64,000 nt of DNA. It comes from Trichocoleus sp. (GTDB lineage Bacteria; Cyanobacteriota; Cyanobacteriia; Elainellales; Elainellaceae). The notes beneath the pieces were generated by a model, which searched no databases, had not been told where the DNA came from, and saw only the letters and a list, made by a program, of their open reading frames with translations. The stretch spans positions 233,496 to 297,495 of the forward strand of contig DATNQD010000071.1 of NCBI GenBank assembly GCA_036702865.1, given 5' to 3'. Shown here one piece after another: positions 1 through 9,337 of this stretch; position 1 is the first letter of the stretch; each line of letters begins with the position of its first letter. The position numbers and the translations under genes were made by a program.

Positions 1-100
1 GCCGTTGATAGTCGATCGGACGAGTGAAATCAGAGATTTGTTTTGTAGAAAAACCAGAGTCAAGCAACATACTTGCACCACGATCGGGAGTCCCCATCAT
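1..100 (-). CDS. Partial unknown ORF at left edge
   Basis: The minus strand stays open from a stop near position 134 to the window edge. It has ATG codons at about 100 and 97 and a possible upstream TTG at 133. The readable residues (MMGTPDRGASMLLDSGFSTK and onward) look like ordinary coding sequence, but I do not recognise a family. The gene would continue to the left of the window. No clear ribosome binding site was seen. It could also be a remnant. Confidence 0.3.
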   Translation of the reverse strand, partial: MMGTPDRGASMLLDSGFSTKQISDFTRPIDYQR

Positions 101-256
101 GATAATCAAATCTTCGGCAGCAAACAGGCTCAAGGGGATACAGTCTTAGATCTATCAAGAGGAAGAGACTAGGGATGGGCGTAGTTGTGGCAGAGAGCCA
201 GCGCATCACCCAGAGAATTGCAGCACAGATGCTTCGCTCATACTTTTAGGATCGGC

Positions 257-1591
257 TTAGTATCGATCGAGCAAAATTTGGGTTTCTTCCTCCAGGGTCA
301 GGTCTTTGAGGGCATTCCATTCAGCTTGGCGAACGGCAAGGAAAGCTTGGGCGAGGTCGTTACCCAGGGCTGACAGCAGCAAATCATTTTGTCGCAGATG
401 GTCGATTGCCGCTCCGAGCGTTTGGGGTAAGCGATCGATCTGGCGCTCCTGACGTTCTGCATTAGAGAAGTTGCCGGGGTCGATCGTTACAGGATCGTTG
501 GGCTGAAGTCCGAGGCGAATGCCGTCTAGCCCGGCTGCAATGACTGCACCGAGTGCGAGATAAGGATTAGCAGCAGCATCAACAGTTTTGAGTTCGATGT
601 GGGTTGGGCTGGGCAACCGGGGGTTACTGGGAATTCGCACAGCAGCTTCTCGGTTGTCATAGCCCCAGCAGCGAAACGCACCGCTCCAGAAGTGCGGCTG
701 AAGACGACGGTAGGAATTGACGCTCGGTGTGGTCAGTGCCATCAGTGCAGGCAAATGATGCAAGATTCCAGCAACAAAGGACTGGGCGATCGGCGCGAGT
801 TTTCCGGGGTTCTCTGGATCAGAGATCAGGTTTTTTCCCTGTTGCCACAAGCTGAGATGCAAATGACAGCCGCTGCCAGCCTGATCCGCAAAGATCTTTG
901 GCAGAAAAGAGGCTCGCAGATGATGAGCCAGCGCTACACCGCGCACCGTTTCTCGAAAGGCGATTTGCCAGTCTGCTGCTTGGATTGCCTGCGTATAGCG
1001 CGTGGAGATTTCATGCTGTCCGCCGCCTGCTTCCGGGTAATAGCGTTCTACCGGAATTCCTTGAGCCAGCAAAGCTTCTGCAATATCGTCAATGACGACC
1101 CGATTCAAATCCATGCCCAGCGTCGAGGCAAACAGGGTTTTGTCGGCTGGAACGATCGCTTCAGTATCCCCACGCAGCAAATAAAATTCGTTTTCAAAGG
1201 CTGCCATCACCTCTAGACCGATCGCCTGTGCCTGCCCCACCATCCGCCTTAAGAAACTCCGAGGACAAAGCGACCAGGGCTTGCCGTCTCGTACCATTTC
1301 TCCCATGACCCGCGCATGACCTGGCGCATAAGGCAGAGCAGTCACAGTAGACCAATCTGGCACCAACCAGGCTTCACCAACCGGACCCAAACCCGTTTCC
1401 GCAACTGGGGCATCCATCATGACAGGAACAGCTTGTTGGGCGATCGAAATCCCAATTCCCTGTTCTTGATGCTCTTCCAGAAACGCTGTGTGGAAGGCTT
1501 TGCCACGAATCACATTCGCATTGTCACACCAGAGAATCCGTACAAAGCGAATATTTTGCGAACTCAGTAATTTCTGTAAGTCTTGCACCAT
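257..1591 (-). CDS. Glutamine synthetase family protein
   Basis: This 444-residue protein has the glutamine synthetase catalytic fold. The N-terminal beta-grasp begins with VRILWCDNANVIRGKAF. The metal-binding AFENEF segment, the GCHLHLS motif, NSYRRL, the REAAVRIPS stretch and ANPYLALGAVIAAGLDGI follow in the usual order. It is close in length to GlnA, but the motif wording matches the GlnT/PuuA/FluG branch rather than housekeeping GlnA. It therefore probably ligates glutamate to ammonia or an amine such as a polyamine; the substrate is inferred, not seen. It stands alone on the minus strand, upstream of nothing obviously related. The ATG start lies about 110 bp from the next gene, with no strong Shine-Dalgarno. 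Confidence 0.85.
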   Translation of the reverse strand: MVQDLQKLLSSQNIRFVRILWCDNANVIRGKAFHTAFLEEHQEQGIGISIAQQAVPVMMDAPVAETGLGPVGEAWLVPDWSTVTALPYAPGHARVMGEMVRDGKPWSLCPRSFLRRMVGQAQAIGLEVMAAFENEFYLLRGDTEAIVPADKTLFASTLGMDLNRVVIDDIAEALLAQGIPVERYYPEAGGGQHEISTRYTQAIQAADWQIAFRETVRGVALAHHLRASFLPKIFADQAGSGCHLHLSLWQQGKNLISDPENPGKLAPIAQSFVAGILHHLPALMALTTPSVNSYRRLQPHFWSGAFRCWGYDNREAAVRIPSNPRLPSPTHIELKTVDAAANPYLALGAVIAAGLDGIRLGLQPNDPVTIDPGNFSNAERQERQIDRLPQTLGAAIDHLRQNDLLLSALGNDLAQAFLAVRQAEWNALKDLTLEEETQILLDRY

Positions 1592-1699
1592 GACTTTCCC
1601 CAGCCGATCGATCGCAGTCGGGACAGCTTTTCTCTGGCAAATCGACCCGATCGAAAAACGGCTTTATTCTGACTGACAAAAATTACTTTGGCAAGCGAT

Positions 1700-2020
1700 T
1701 CAGCGTTTTTTGGCTTTGCCTCTTTCTTTTCCAGGTGGTTTTTCGTCTGACCGATCGGTCATGCTTTCAACAGACCCGAGGGTTCCTGCCGATTGAACGG
1801 TTTGAGCAGCAGGTGATGGGGTTACGGCAGGAGAAGCAACAGGAGAAGCAACAGGAGTGGATGGAGTAGATGGAGTAGATGGCGGATTAAGCATTTTTTG
1901 AATTACGAGCGGAATTCCGGCAGTCGCCGCGATCGAGATTGCTCCAACCATCCCTTTAACAGCTATCTGCCCAAACTGCTGGCTCAGCTTCTTCGACTCA
2001 GGATTTGTGTTTTCAGTCAT
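1700..2020 (-). CDS. Small Pro/Ser/Thr-rich membrane protein, unknown
   Basis: A 106-residue protein that I cannot assign. Residues of about 20-42 (AVKGMVGAISIAATAGIPLV) form one likely membrane segment. They are followed by a low-complexity linker with TPS and VASP repeats and a strongly basic tail rich in Lys and Arg. The linker is encoded by short in-frame DNA repeats around 1840-1885. It lies between the glutamine synthetase-like gene and the divergent beta-lactamase-fold gene. The composition suggests a single-pass protein with a flexible charged tail. The reading frame is plausible but not backed by a known domain. Confidence 0.6.
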   Translation of the reverse strand: MTENTNPESKKLSQQFGQIAVKGMVGAISIAATAGIPLVIQKMLNPPSTPSTPSTPVASPVASPAVTPSPAAQTVQSAGTLGSVESMTDRSDEKPPGKERGKAKKR

Positions 2021-2189
2021 GCCTCACTTCATCTCCACAAACGATGTATCAAAAGGCAATAGCCCATTGCCAGTATGCCCTACACTTAGCCAACATCTGG
2101 CAAATTGCTGATCTTCTGGCATTTGACTTTCAGAGTTAATAATTTGTTGCAACAATAAAGATTAGAGATGCGACAAGAAAAGGCACGTC

Positions 2190-2945
2190 ATGTATTTAAC
2201 CTGGCTAGACAGTAATTCCTGGCTGATTGAAATGGCAGGTCAACGAGTTTTGCTTGATCCGTGGCTGGTCGGTTCGCTCACCTTTGGCAATTTGCCCTGG
2301 CTATTTGAGGGAGTGCGGCAAATTCCTCGCGAAATTCCGGCAGCGATCGATCTCATCCTGCTATCTCAGGGTTTAGAAGACCATGCCCACCCACCCACAT
2401 TACGCCAGCTCGATCGCCAGATCCCGGTGGTCGCTTCCCCCAATGCCGCTAAGATAGTGAAGGCTTTAGACTACCCGCAGGTAACCGCTCTAAACCACGG
2501 AGAAAGTGTAACGATTGCCGATCGTCTCAAAATCCAGGCCCTCCCCGGTTCACCGATTGGACCATTGCTGGTTGAAAATGCCTATTTGCTGATCGATCTC
2601 GAACAAAATACATCGCTTTACTATGAGCCGCACGGTTACCATGCCCCAATTCTTCAAGAACTGGCTCCAGTAGATGTTGTCATCACGCCCATCGTCGATC
2701 TTCAACTGCCGTTAGCAGGTTCAATTATTCGCGGCAAACAGCAAGCCCTACAAGCGATCGAGTGGCTCAGCCCCAAGGTAATTATTCCAACCGCAGCAGG
2801 CGGCGATATTGAACTGAAAGGCTGGTTACCCTCGATTTTGAAAACTCAAGGCAGTGCTGCCGAACTTCGGCATGATCTTGCTCGACAGCAGCGACCAACT
2901 CAGGTTATCGAACCGAAACCCGGTGAGCGGATCAGGGTTTTGTAA
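2190..2945 (+). CDS. Metallo-beta-lactamase-fold protein with degenerate metal site
   Basis: 251 residues with the UlaG-like/MBL fold signature: an N-terminal strand pair (LTWLDSNSWLIEMAGQRVLLDPW) and then a helix leading to LLSQGLEDHAH at residues 57-67. In active MBL enzymes this loop reads HxHxDH. Here the first two histidines are replaced (Q60, L62) and only D64-H65 remain, with H67 close by. A cyanobacterial and plastid group with this SQGLEDHAH wording exists as far as I recall, so the change is probably not a mutation in this strain. It may be a hydrolase with an altered metal site or a non-catalytic binding protein. The ATG start follows AAAAGG. Confidence 0.75.
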   Translation: MYLTWLDSNSWLIEMAGQRVLLDPWLVGSLTFGNLPWLFEGVRQIPREIPAAIDLILLSQGLEDHAHPPTLRQLDRQIPVVASPNAAKIVKALDYPQVTALNHGESVTIADRLKIQALPGSPIGPLLVENAYLLIDLEQNTSLYYEPHGYHAPILQELAPVDVVITPIVDLQLPLAGSIIRGKQQALQAIEWLSPKVIIPTAAGGDIELKGWLPSILKTQGSAAELRHDLARQQRPTQVIEPKPGERIRVL

Positions 2946-3326
2946 CAACGGATAAAGAATTGGTGATATAGGTCATACCATTGCTGGGAAAACTAACAAG
3001 CGCAACTCTCTGGATCTATCTGAACCTATTTGAGGCTTGAGGTAAGCCGATCGCCAGTCACATTGCTCAATTTTATTGTTGCTTCAACCAGAATTGTTGC
3101 TTAAATCGAAGGACGAAAAAATTTTACCTTGTACGCCACCCTAAATCGATCGACAATTCAGATTAACTCTTGCTTCAGTTTGAGCAATGGCAAGCGTCAA
3201 AATAATGATAGGTTGAGCAATCTCTTTGTGAGGCTTCTCGTTCAGCAAGGCTGGCAGGTTGCTGTCGCCCATCCTCAGCGAGTAGTGGCATCTTCTCCGT
3301 CTGCATGAACACCTCATTCCAGTTGT
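2946..3326 (+). other. Intergenic region upstream of sensor kinase
   Basis: This 381-bp spacer separates the MBL-fold gene from the kinase. I see no convincing short gene, tRNA, repeat or strong terminator. It presumably holds the kinase promoter. Confidence 0.5.
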
Positions 3327-6032
3327 ATGAACTCTCCCGAGCCAGACTTTCGCAGTCTTGAATCTATCGAAGCTCAAATAACGCCGATCGATCAGGCGCA
3401 AAAGTTGGTGCTAGAGTCTTTTTTTGCCGCAGCATCAGCCGCTTCGATTGGGTTCTGTATCTATGATGCAGAGATGCGGTTTTTGGCAATTAACGAAGCC
3501 CTAGCGGAGCGAAATGGTCTGTCGATCGCGGCTCATTTGGGGCGCTCCATTCGAGAGGTGTTGTCTGTGGGTTTAAGTGAAATGCTCGAACCCCTCTGTC
3601 GCCAGGTTTTGGAGACGGGAGAACCAATCATTAATGTCGAGTTTCAGGGAGAAAGTTTGTCACCATCGGGAAACGAGCACTATGTAGTGGCTTCCTATTT
3701 TCCGGTTTCCCTACCCGACGGAAAGGGCGTTGGGGTCATCTTGGAGCTTACGTCTAATCGACATATTATTACTGTTTTGCGGAACCATGAGGCTCGGTTT
3801 CGCTCTTTGGTGCAAAGCTCTTATGACATCATCACCCTAACCGATGCCCGGTTCAACACCACAACTCAAACTCCAGATGCCCAAACCAGGATTCTCGGCT
3901 ACCTGCCGCCCGAACTGCCACCCCTTTTTCCGTTTTTAGGTAGTGAATTGCTCCTGGTTCATCCAGATGATGCTGGCAAAGTTGAAGCTGCTCGTCAAGA
4001 ACTATTGGCAAAACCAGGTCATTTGATTCAGGTGGAGTACCGAATGCAGCGTGCTGATGGCACTTGGGTCTGGTTGGAGAGCATTGGCACAAACTGGTTT
4101 CATAACCCCCAAATTCGGGCAGTTGTTGGCAACACTAGAGATATCAATCGGCGCAAGCAGGCAGAAACTGCCCTGCAACAACAGATCGAGCGGGAACGAC
4201 TGCTCCGGCGCATTGCTCTGCGAATTCGAGGATCGCTCGACTTAAACGATATTTTGAACACTACTGCAACAGAAATTTGTCAGTTTCTCAAAGCCGATCG
4301 AGTTTTGATCAAACGCTATCAATCGACAGAGAATTTCATGCGGAAGGGGAATGGAGAACTCAAGTTTTCTGCTGTCGTGGAAGCGTTGGGGAGTGGTTCA
4401 ACCTCTTGTCTGCACCAAACCCAGTTCCATTCCTCGCTAAATCGCTATCTAGACCAGTTTCAAGCCGGAATTAAAGAAGCGATCGATGATCTCAACAGCC
4501 CTGCTCTCCCAAATGACTTCCGAGAATGGGCAGCGCAGCTTCAAATTCGCGCCTGTCTCATCATGCCTATCCTGGTGGGTGATCAGTTTTGGGGCTTGCT
4601 GGTTGCCCATCAATGTCACCACTCTCGCCACTGGGAGGACTCAGAAGTAGAACTGTTAGAACAGCTAGCAACTCAGTTGTCCATTGCCATCCAGCAATCA
4701 GAGCTTTATCAGCGCATTCAAGACTTAAACGACTGTCTTGAAATGGAGGTAGAGGCACGTACTACCCAACTGAAACTGGCGTTCAACTTTGAGGAAACGC
4801 TGAAACGCATTACCGATCGGGTTCGCGATAGCCTTGATGAAGATCAGATTTTGCAGGCAGTTGTGCGAGAACTGGCACAGGTGATTGGCGTTCACTGCTG
4901 CAATGCCTCGTTGTATGACCTGGAGCAGGGAACTTCCACAACCTGCTATGAATATGCTAATTCCATGTCGCTTTATCAGGGGCGTGTCTCCCAGTTTTCA
5001 GCCGTTCCAGAGATCTATACCCAACTCCTTGAAGGACAGTATTTTCAGTTTTGTTCCCTGGTGCCCAACACAGAGCGGGGTCGCGTCACAATGCTGGCTT
5101 GTCCTATCCTCGATGATCAGGGCGTGATTGGCGATCTCTGGCTGATTCATCAAGCTGACTATGCCTTTAATGATCAAGATGTGCGGCTCGTCCAGCAGGT
5201 TGCGAATCAATGCGCGATCGCCATTCGTCAAGCGAGGCTCTATGAAGCATCTCAGGTGCAGATTCAAGAACTGGAGCGGCTCAATCAACTCAAGGATGAC
5301 TTCCTCAGCACCGTCTCTCATGAACTGCGAACGCCTCTTGCCAATATGAAGATGGCAATCCACATGCTCCGCAGCGCACCCACGCCCGAAAGACAAGAAC
5401 GCTACATGCAAATTCTGGAGGCTGAGTGCAACCGCGAAACGGAGCTAATTAATGATCTGCTCGATCTGCAACGCCTGGAAAACGAGTCCTATGGCACAGT
5501 TATTGAGCCGATCGATTTACAAACCTGGATTCCCGAAATTGTGAACCCTTTTCTCTCGCGCATCCGCAGTCGGCAGCAGCAACTTCAGATCAATTTGCCG
5601 CCCCAGATCGAGGCGATTCAGTCCGATCGCCGTTGCCTGGAACGAATTCTCGCTGAACTGTTGAACAATGCCTGCAAATATACTTCTCCCAAGGGGACGA
5701 TTGCGCTAGAAGTGAAGTTTCAAAACCCTGCTCTGGCAAATCGTACTTCGACGAATTGGGCGCTCAAGGGGCCAACTCAGAAAAACCAGACTTCTGTGGT
5801 CTGCTTCACGGTCAGCAATCAGGCAGCCGTTTCACAATTTGAGTTGCCTCGCATGTTTGAGAAGTTTTATCGCATCCCCAAAAGCGACCCCTGGCAGCAG
5901 GGTGGGACAGGTTTGGGACTGGCACTGGTTAAAAAGCTCGTTGAAACCCTTCAAGGCACAATTAGCGCCGAAAGCGAAAACGGTTGGACAACCTTCACCG
6001 TTCAACTGCCAACATTCGCAGAAACAGAATGA
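3327..6032 (+). CDS. PAS-PAS-GAF-GAF sensor histidine kinase
   Basis: A 901-residue kinase without membrane segments, so probably cytoplasmic. Domains by eye: PAS (about 30-140), PAS with PAC (about 150-285, ending NTRDINRRKQAE), GAF (about 300-470), GAF (about 490-640), HisKA with SHELRTP (phosphoacceptor H665), and HATPase with the N box ELLNNACKYT and the G2 box GGTGLGLAL. The C-terminal half from the second GAF on is strikingly similar to the kinase at 39474-41924, which suggests a duplicated output module. No response regulator is adjacent, so the partner is unknown. The last 31 bp overlap the convergent plsC-like gene. Confidence 0.93.
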   Translation: MNSPEPDFRSLESIEAQITPIDQAQKLVLESFFAAASAASIGFCIYDAEMRFLAINEALAERNGLSIAAHLGRSIREVLSVGLSEMLEPLCRQVLETGEPIINVEFQGESLSPSGNEHYVVASYFPVSLPDGKGVGVILELTSNRHIITVLRNHEARFRSLVQSSYDIITLTDARFNTTTQTPDAQTRILGYLPPELPPLFPFLGSELLLVHPDDAGKVEAARQELLAKPGHLIQVEYRMQRADGTWVWLESIGTNWFHNPQIRAVVGNTRDINRRKQAETALQQQIERERLLRRIALRIRGSLDLNDILNTTATEICQFLKADRVLIKRYQSTENFMRKGNGELKFSAVVEALGSGSTSCLHQTQFHSSLNRYLDQFQAGIKEAIDDLNSPALPNDFREWAAQLQIRACLIMPILVGDQFWGLLVAHQCHHSRHWEDSEVELLEQLATQLSIAIQQSELYQRIQDLNDCLEMEVEARTTQLKLAFNFEETLKRITDRVRDSLDEDQILQAVVRELAQVIGVHCCNASLYDLEQGTSTTCYEYANSMSLYQGRVSQFSAVPEIYTQLLEGQYFQFCSLVPNTERGRVTMLACPILDDQGVIGDLWLIHQADYAFNDQDVRLVQQVANQCAIAIRQARLYEASQVQIQELERLNQLKDDFLSTVSHELRTPLANMKMAIHMLRSAPTPERQERYMQILEAECNRETELINDLLDLQRLENESYGTVIEPIDLQTWIPEIVNPFLSRIRSRQQQLQINLPPQIEAIQSDRRCLERILAELLNNACKYTSPKGTIALEVKFQNPALANRTSTNWALKGPTQKNQTSVVCFTVSNQAAVSQFELPRMFEKFYRIPKSDPWQQGGTGLGLALVKKLVETLQGTISAESENGWTTFTVQLPTFAETE

Positions 6033-6829
6033 GGATCTGCAGGCGTTTCAGCAGCAGGTAGAATCAGTTGACGCAGCGCCAATTCTAAATCGTCGGTAAG
6101 CTGCTGGGCTCGCTGCTTGACTGACCCTTCGCGATACTGAGCCACTGCCAAAGGCTGACCGATCGCCACCTTAGCTCGACATCTCCACTGCGGAAACGGC
6201 TCACTATAGCTCAGATCGATCGGTACAATCTTAACGTCCAATCCGGGTTGACTGGCTTCTGCCTGGAGTGCCAGACGAGCAAGCCCTGGTTTAAGGGGAT
6301 GAACTTGGCGATCGCGAAAGATGCCGCCTTCTGGAAAGATTACCAGCGTTTCCCGATTCTGTAACACCTCAACGCCATAGCGCAGGCTTGCCACTGCTGG
6401 CTGTCTTGGGTTCACCGGAAACCCACCTAGCTGCTGAATCAACCATCCCTGAATTCCTTTGACTTCGTCTACTGTAACCATGAAGCGAATATCGCGTCCG
6501 GTCGCACAACGTCCTGCAACATAAGGAATCAACATCGCATCCCAGCGCGATCGATGCGTTGGAGCCAGGATCAAGGGTCCTTCCTGAGGCAGATTGGCGC
6601 GACCCGTTACCTCAATGTGGCGAAAGTAGGACGGCAGCACAAACCAGCAGCCTAATCGATAAGCGATCGGAGTTAACCAGGGAGATAGGCGCGATCGAAT
6701 TGCTGTGATGGGAGTTTCACTAGCTGCAGCCTTTGGAGGATTGGGACGAGCCAAATTCGACTCGGCAGAAACAGGTTTGGTGAAGGCATGATGCACAGAG
6801 CGATCATTCGGGGAATGCAACGAAACCAT
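6002..6829 (-). CDS. 1-acyl-sn-glycerol-3-phosphate acyltransferase-like (PlsC family)
   Basis: A 275-residue acyltransferase that would acylate a lysophospholipid or related acceptor at the membrane. The catalytic HX4D motif is H92-RSRW-D97, and the FPEGG motif lies at 165-169; both are diagnostic of the PlsC family. The frame is open further upstream to 6979, overlapping tadA, but residues before MVSLHSPN resemble no acyltransferase, so I take the ATG at 6829. It is the last gene of a minus-strand run ALDH-grxC-tadA-plsC. Because cyanobacteria often carry several PlsC paralogs, I cannot say whether this is the main phosphatidate-forming enzyme. Confidence 0.88.
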   Translation of the reverse strand: MVSLHSPNDRSVHHAFTKPVSAESNLARPNPPKAAASETPITAIRSRLSPWLTPIAYRLGCWFVLPSYFRHIEVTGRANLPQEGPLILAPTHRSRWDAMLIPYVAGRCATGRDIRFMVTVDEVKGIQGWLIQQLGGFPVNPRQPAVASLRYGVEVLQNRETLVIFPEGGIFRDRQVHPLKPGLARLALQAEASQPGLDVKIVPIDLSYSEPFPQWRCRAKVAIGQPLAVAQYREGSVKQRAQQLTDDLELALRQLILPAAETPADPHSVSANVGS

Positions 6830-6948
6830 AGTGTCTGTAAGCGAAGCCTGGAGATAACTAGATATACCAAAACAATCAAGGCAACTCTTATTCACCTTAA
6901 TCGTTATTCTGCCCGTTTCCCTCCCCCAAGGGACAGTTCGCCCTCCGT

Positions 6949-7449
6949 CTATCGATGAAATCGCCTTGCTGCAAACCATGCTTGTAGCTGCTGCCGACAG
7001 GGAGTTTCGAGGATACCCCCAACAACCCGCAAGCGATGATTGGAGCAGGCACTATCGGGGATATTCGTAACCGTCCGTACTGCACCTGTTTTGGGGTCAT
7101 CTGCACCATAGACCAGCAGACCGAGCCGCGCCTGCACAATTGCGCCAGCACACATCGGGCAGGGTTCTAGCGTCACATAGAGGGTGCAGGTTTCCAAGTG
7201 CCAGGTTTGGAGAATGCGACCCGCTTCTCGGAGCGCCAGCACTTCAGCATGAGCAGTGGGGTCTCGATCGCGCTCCCGGCGGTTTTCTCCTGTCGCAATC
7301 AGGGTTCCCTGCTGATCCACAACCACTGCCCCAACTGGCACTTCCCCGGCGGCTCCAGCAACCTCAGCCAGTTCGATCGCCTGACCCATCCAGCGATAGT
7401 GCGTCAGATATTCAGGATGATCAATGAAAGGGGGAGGAATTTGCATCAA
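6949..7449 (-). CDS. tadA: tRNA-specific adenosine deaminase
   Basis: This 166-residue zinc deaminase converts the wobble adenosine 34 of tRNA-Arg(ACG) to inosine. The zinc site is complete: H67-A-E69 (TAHAEV) and P96-C97-PM-C100 (EPCPMCAGAI). EVPVGAVVV and the C-terminal region fit bacterial TadA. It follows grxC on the same strand with a gap of about 50 bp and precedes the plsC-like gene. The start MMQIPPPF could shift slightly downstream, since many homologs begin near HYRWMGQAI. Confidence 0.92.
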   Translation of the reverse strand: MMQIPPPFIDHPEYLTHYRWMGQAIELAEVAGAAGEVPVGAVVVDQQGTLIATGENRRERDRDPTAHAEVLALREAGRILQTWHLETCTLYVTLEPCPMCAGAIVQARLGLLVYGADDPKTGAVRTVTNIPDSACSNHRLRVVGGILETPCRQQLQAWFAARRFHR

Positions 7450-7501
7450 TTCGGTCAGTTTGCAGAGCGTTCATCTGCCATTGATTGCTTCTATTGATTG
7501 C

Positions 7502-7825
7502 TTAGCTTTCCATCAGCTGACTTTCCATCAGCAATGGATCGAGCTTGCCCTGACGATCGAGCGCATAGAGATCATCACAGCCGCCAATATGTTGTTGATT
7601 GATAAATATCTGGGGAACCGATCGTTTACCGTTCGCCCGTTCTGCCATTTTGACTCGCGCGGCTCCGTCTCCATCAATCTTATATTCCATGAACTTGACA
7701 CCTTTCCAGTTCAGCAGCATTTTCGCCCGGATACAGAAGGGACAAGTTTGCCAGGTGTAGATCTCGACCTGGGCTTTTACATGTTCAGGATGACGGTTCA
7801 GCAGAGAATTGAGAAAGTTAAACAT
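7502..7825 (-). CDS. grxC: Glutaredoxin 3 (GrxC type)
   Basis: 107 residues with the glutaredoxin fold: EIYTWQTCPFCIRAK holds the dithiol active site C28-P-F-C31. SVPQIFINQQHIGGCDDL provides the cis-proline and the glutathione-binding GG-CDD motif. It would reduce disulfides using glutathione in the cytoplasm. About 15 residues before the core are longer than in many homologs, so a later start is possible, although no other methionine is nearby. The gene begins 15 bp after the ALDH stop, suggesting co-transcription. The C-terminus contains a small duplication (LLMESQLMES). Confidence 0.93.
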   Translation of the reverse strand: MFNFLNSLLNRHPEHVKAQVEIYTWQTCPFCIRAKMLLNWKGVKFMEYKIDGDGAARVKMAERANGKRSVPQIFINQQHIGGCDDLYALDRQGKLDPLLMESQLMES

Positions 7826-7839
7826 TGTTTTAGACTCGT

Positions 7840-9240
7840 TTATTTAAACAACCGCTTAATTTGTTCTAGCTTGCCTTTGTAGGGGGCATAGCGCCAATCG
7901 AGGTCGAGCCAGAAGGGTTTGTACAAAATACTCTTGTAGTGCGAGAAAGTATCAAAGCTGGCTTTCCCGTGATAGTTGCCCATCCCGCTCTCACCGACTC
8001 CACCAAACGGCAGTTCACTGACGCCAACCTGCATAATGGTTTCGTTAATGCAAACACCCCCTGAAGACGTCTCTTTGAGAACCCGATCTTGCAGAGCTTT
8101 ATTGCGCGAAAAGAGATAGAGGGCGAGTGGTTTGGGTCTAGCGTTGATGAAATCGATCGCTTCCTGCACGCCGTCATATTCCAGTACAGGCAAAATTGGA
8201 CCAAAAATTTCTTCCTGCATTACAGGGGCATCGGGCGATACCTGATCCAGAATTGTGGGTGCAATATAGCGATCGTCTGCGTTTGTTTCTCCACCCGCCA
8301 CAACCTTGCCATCCTGGAGAAAATTGACCAGACGCGAGAAATGCCTGGGGCTAATAATTCGACCATAATCTGGGCTACTGGATGGGGTGTCTCCATAAAA
8401 TTCGCGCAGCGTGGCAGGAATCAGGTCTAGTAAGGCTGGTTTGATACGGCGATCGACCAGCAAATAATCAGGCGCTATGCAAGTCTGTCCGGCGTTGATA
8501 AACTTGCCCCAAATGAGCCGCTTCACCGCTTTCTCTAGCTGGATATCGGCATCGAGAATGCAGGGGCTTTTGCCGCCCAGTTCCAGGGTGACAGGTGTGA
8601 GATGCTGGGCTGCGGCTGCCATCACAATCTTGCCGATCGCCGTACCGCCTGTAAAAAAGATATGGTCAAATCGTTCTGCCAGGACTGCCTGACTGACTTC
8701 CACCCCACCCTCAACCACCGCAATATAAGCCGGATCAAAGGTCTTCTTGATTAGCTCAGCCACAATCCGCGAAGTGTGCGGCGCAATTTCAGAAGGTTTC
8801 AGCAACGCGCAATTTCCGGCAGCGATCGCCCCAACTAACGGCGAAATCAGCAGTTGAAACGGATAGTTCCAGGGTCCAATAATTAGCACAACCCCCAAGG
8901 GTTCAGGCTGAATCTTCGCTTTCCCAGGAAACTGTTCTAGTGGGGTTGAAACGCGCTTCGGCTTAATCCAGGTGGGCAGATGCTTGATGGCATAGTTGAT
9001 TTCGCTAATGACACCCACCTCAGTCGCGAATGCTTCAAAGTCAGGTTTGTGCAGGTCTGCCTGAACTGCTGCCATGATTGCGTTTTGGTGTTCCAGGATG
9101 GCTTGTCGCAGTGCTTGAAGCTGTGCCAACCGGAACTGAAGTTCTTTGGTTTTTCCAGTGCGAAAGAACGATCGCTGCTGCTGCACTAGATCCTGAATTT
9201 GAGCTGTGTATTCCCCTGTATCTGCAATGAGTTGAGTCAT
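7840..9240 (-). CDS. Aldehyde dehydrogenase, ALDH3-like
   Basis: A 466-residue NAD(P)-dependent aldehyde dehydrogenase. The nucleotide site GPWNYPF, the FTGGT loop, the general base E220 (TLELGGKSP) and the catalytic C254 (GQTCIAPD) are all present. The short length and the ending DLDWRYAPYKGKLEQIKRLFK are typical of the class 3/fatty aldehyde dehydrogenase group. In cyanobacteria such enzymes oxidise long-chain aldehydes, which are also the substrate of the ADO encoded at 15813; that link is inference. It is the first gene of the ALDH-grxC-tadA-plsC run. Confidence 0.93.
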   Translation of the reverse strand: MTQLIADTGEYTAQIQDLVQQQRSFFRTGKTKELQFRLAQLQALRQAILEHQNAIMAAVQADLHKPDFEAFATEVGVISEINYAIKHLPTWIKPKRVSTPLEQFPGKAKIQPEPLGVVLIIGPWNYPFQLLISPLVGAIAAGNCALLKPSEIAPHTSRIVAELIKKTFDPAYIAVVEGGVEVSQAVLAERFDHIFFTGGTAIGKIVMAAAAQHLTPVTLELGGKSPCILDADIQLEKAVKRLIWGKFINAGQTCIAPDYLLVDRRIKPALLDLIPATLREFYGDTPSSSPDYGRIISPRHFSRLVNFLQDGKVVAGGETNADDRYIAPTILDQVSPDAPVMQEEIFGPILPVLEYDGVQEAIDFINARPKPLALYLFSRNKALQDRVLKETSSGGVCINETIMQVGVSELPFGGVGESGMGNYHGKASFDTFSHYKSILYKPFWLDLDWRYAPYKGKLEQIKRLFK

Positions 9241-9337
9241 ATCGCCAGTCCTCGCTTCAGCTCTCTTCTTATACCCTATGTTTCTTATACCCTTTTTCTC
9301 CCCGCGTTCGACAAGTCTACAAAGGTAGGGTTAGGGG

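Noticed and set aside
6830..6979. Longer start for the plsC-like gene
   Set aside because: Residues before MVSLHSPN do not look like an acyltransferase and overlap the end of tadA.
7424..7882. 152-codon plus-strand frame over grxC
   Set aside because: Antisense shadow of grxC, which has intact CPFC and GG-CDD motifs.
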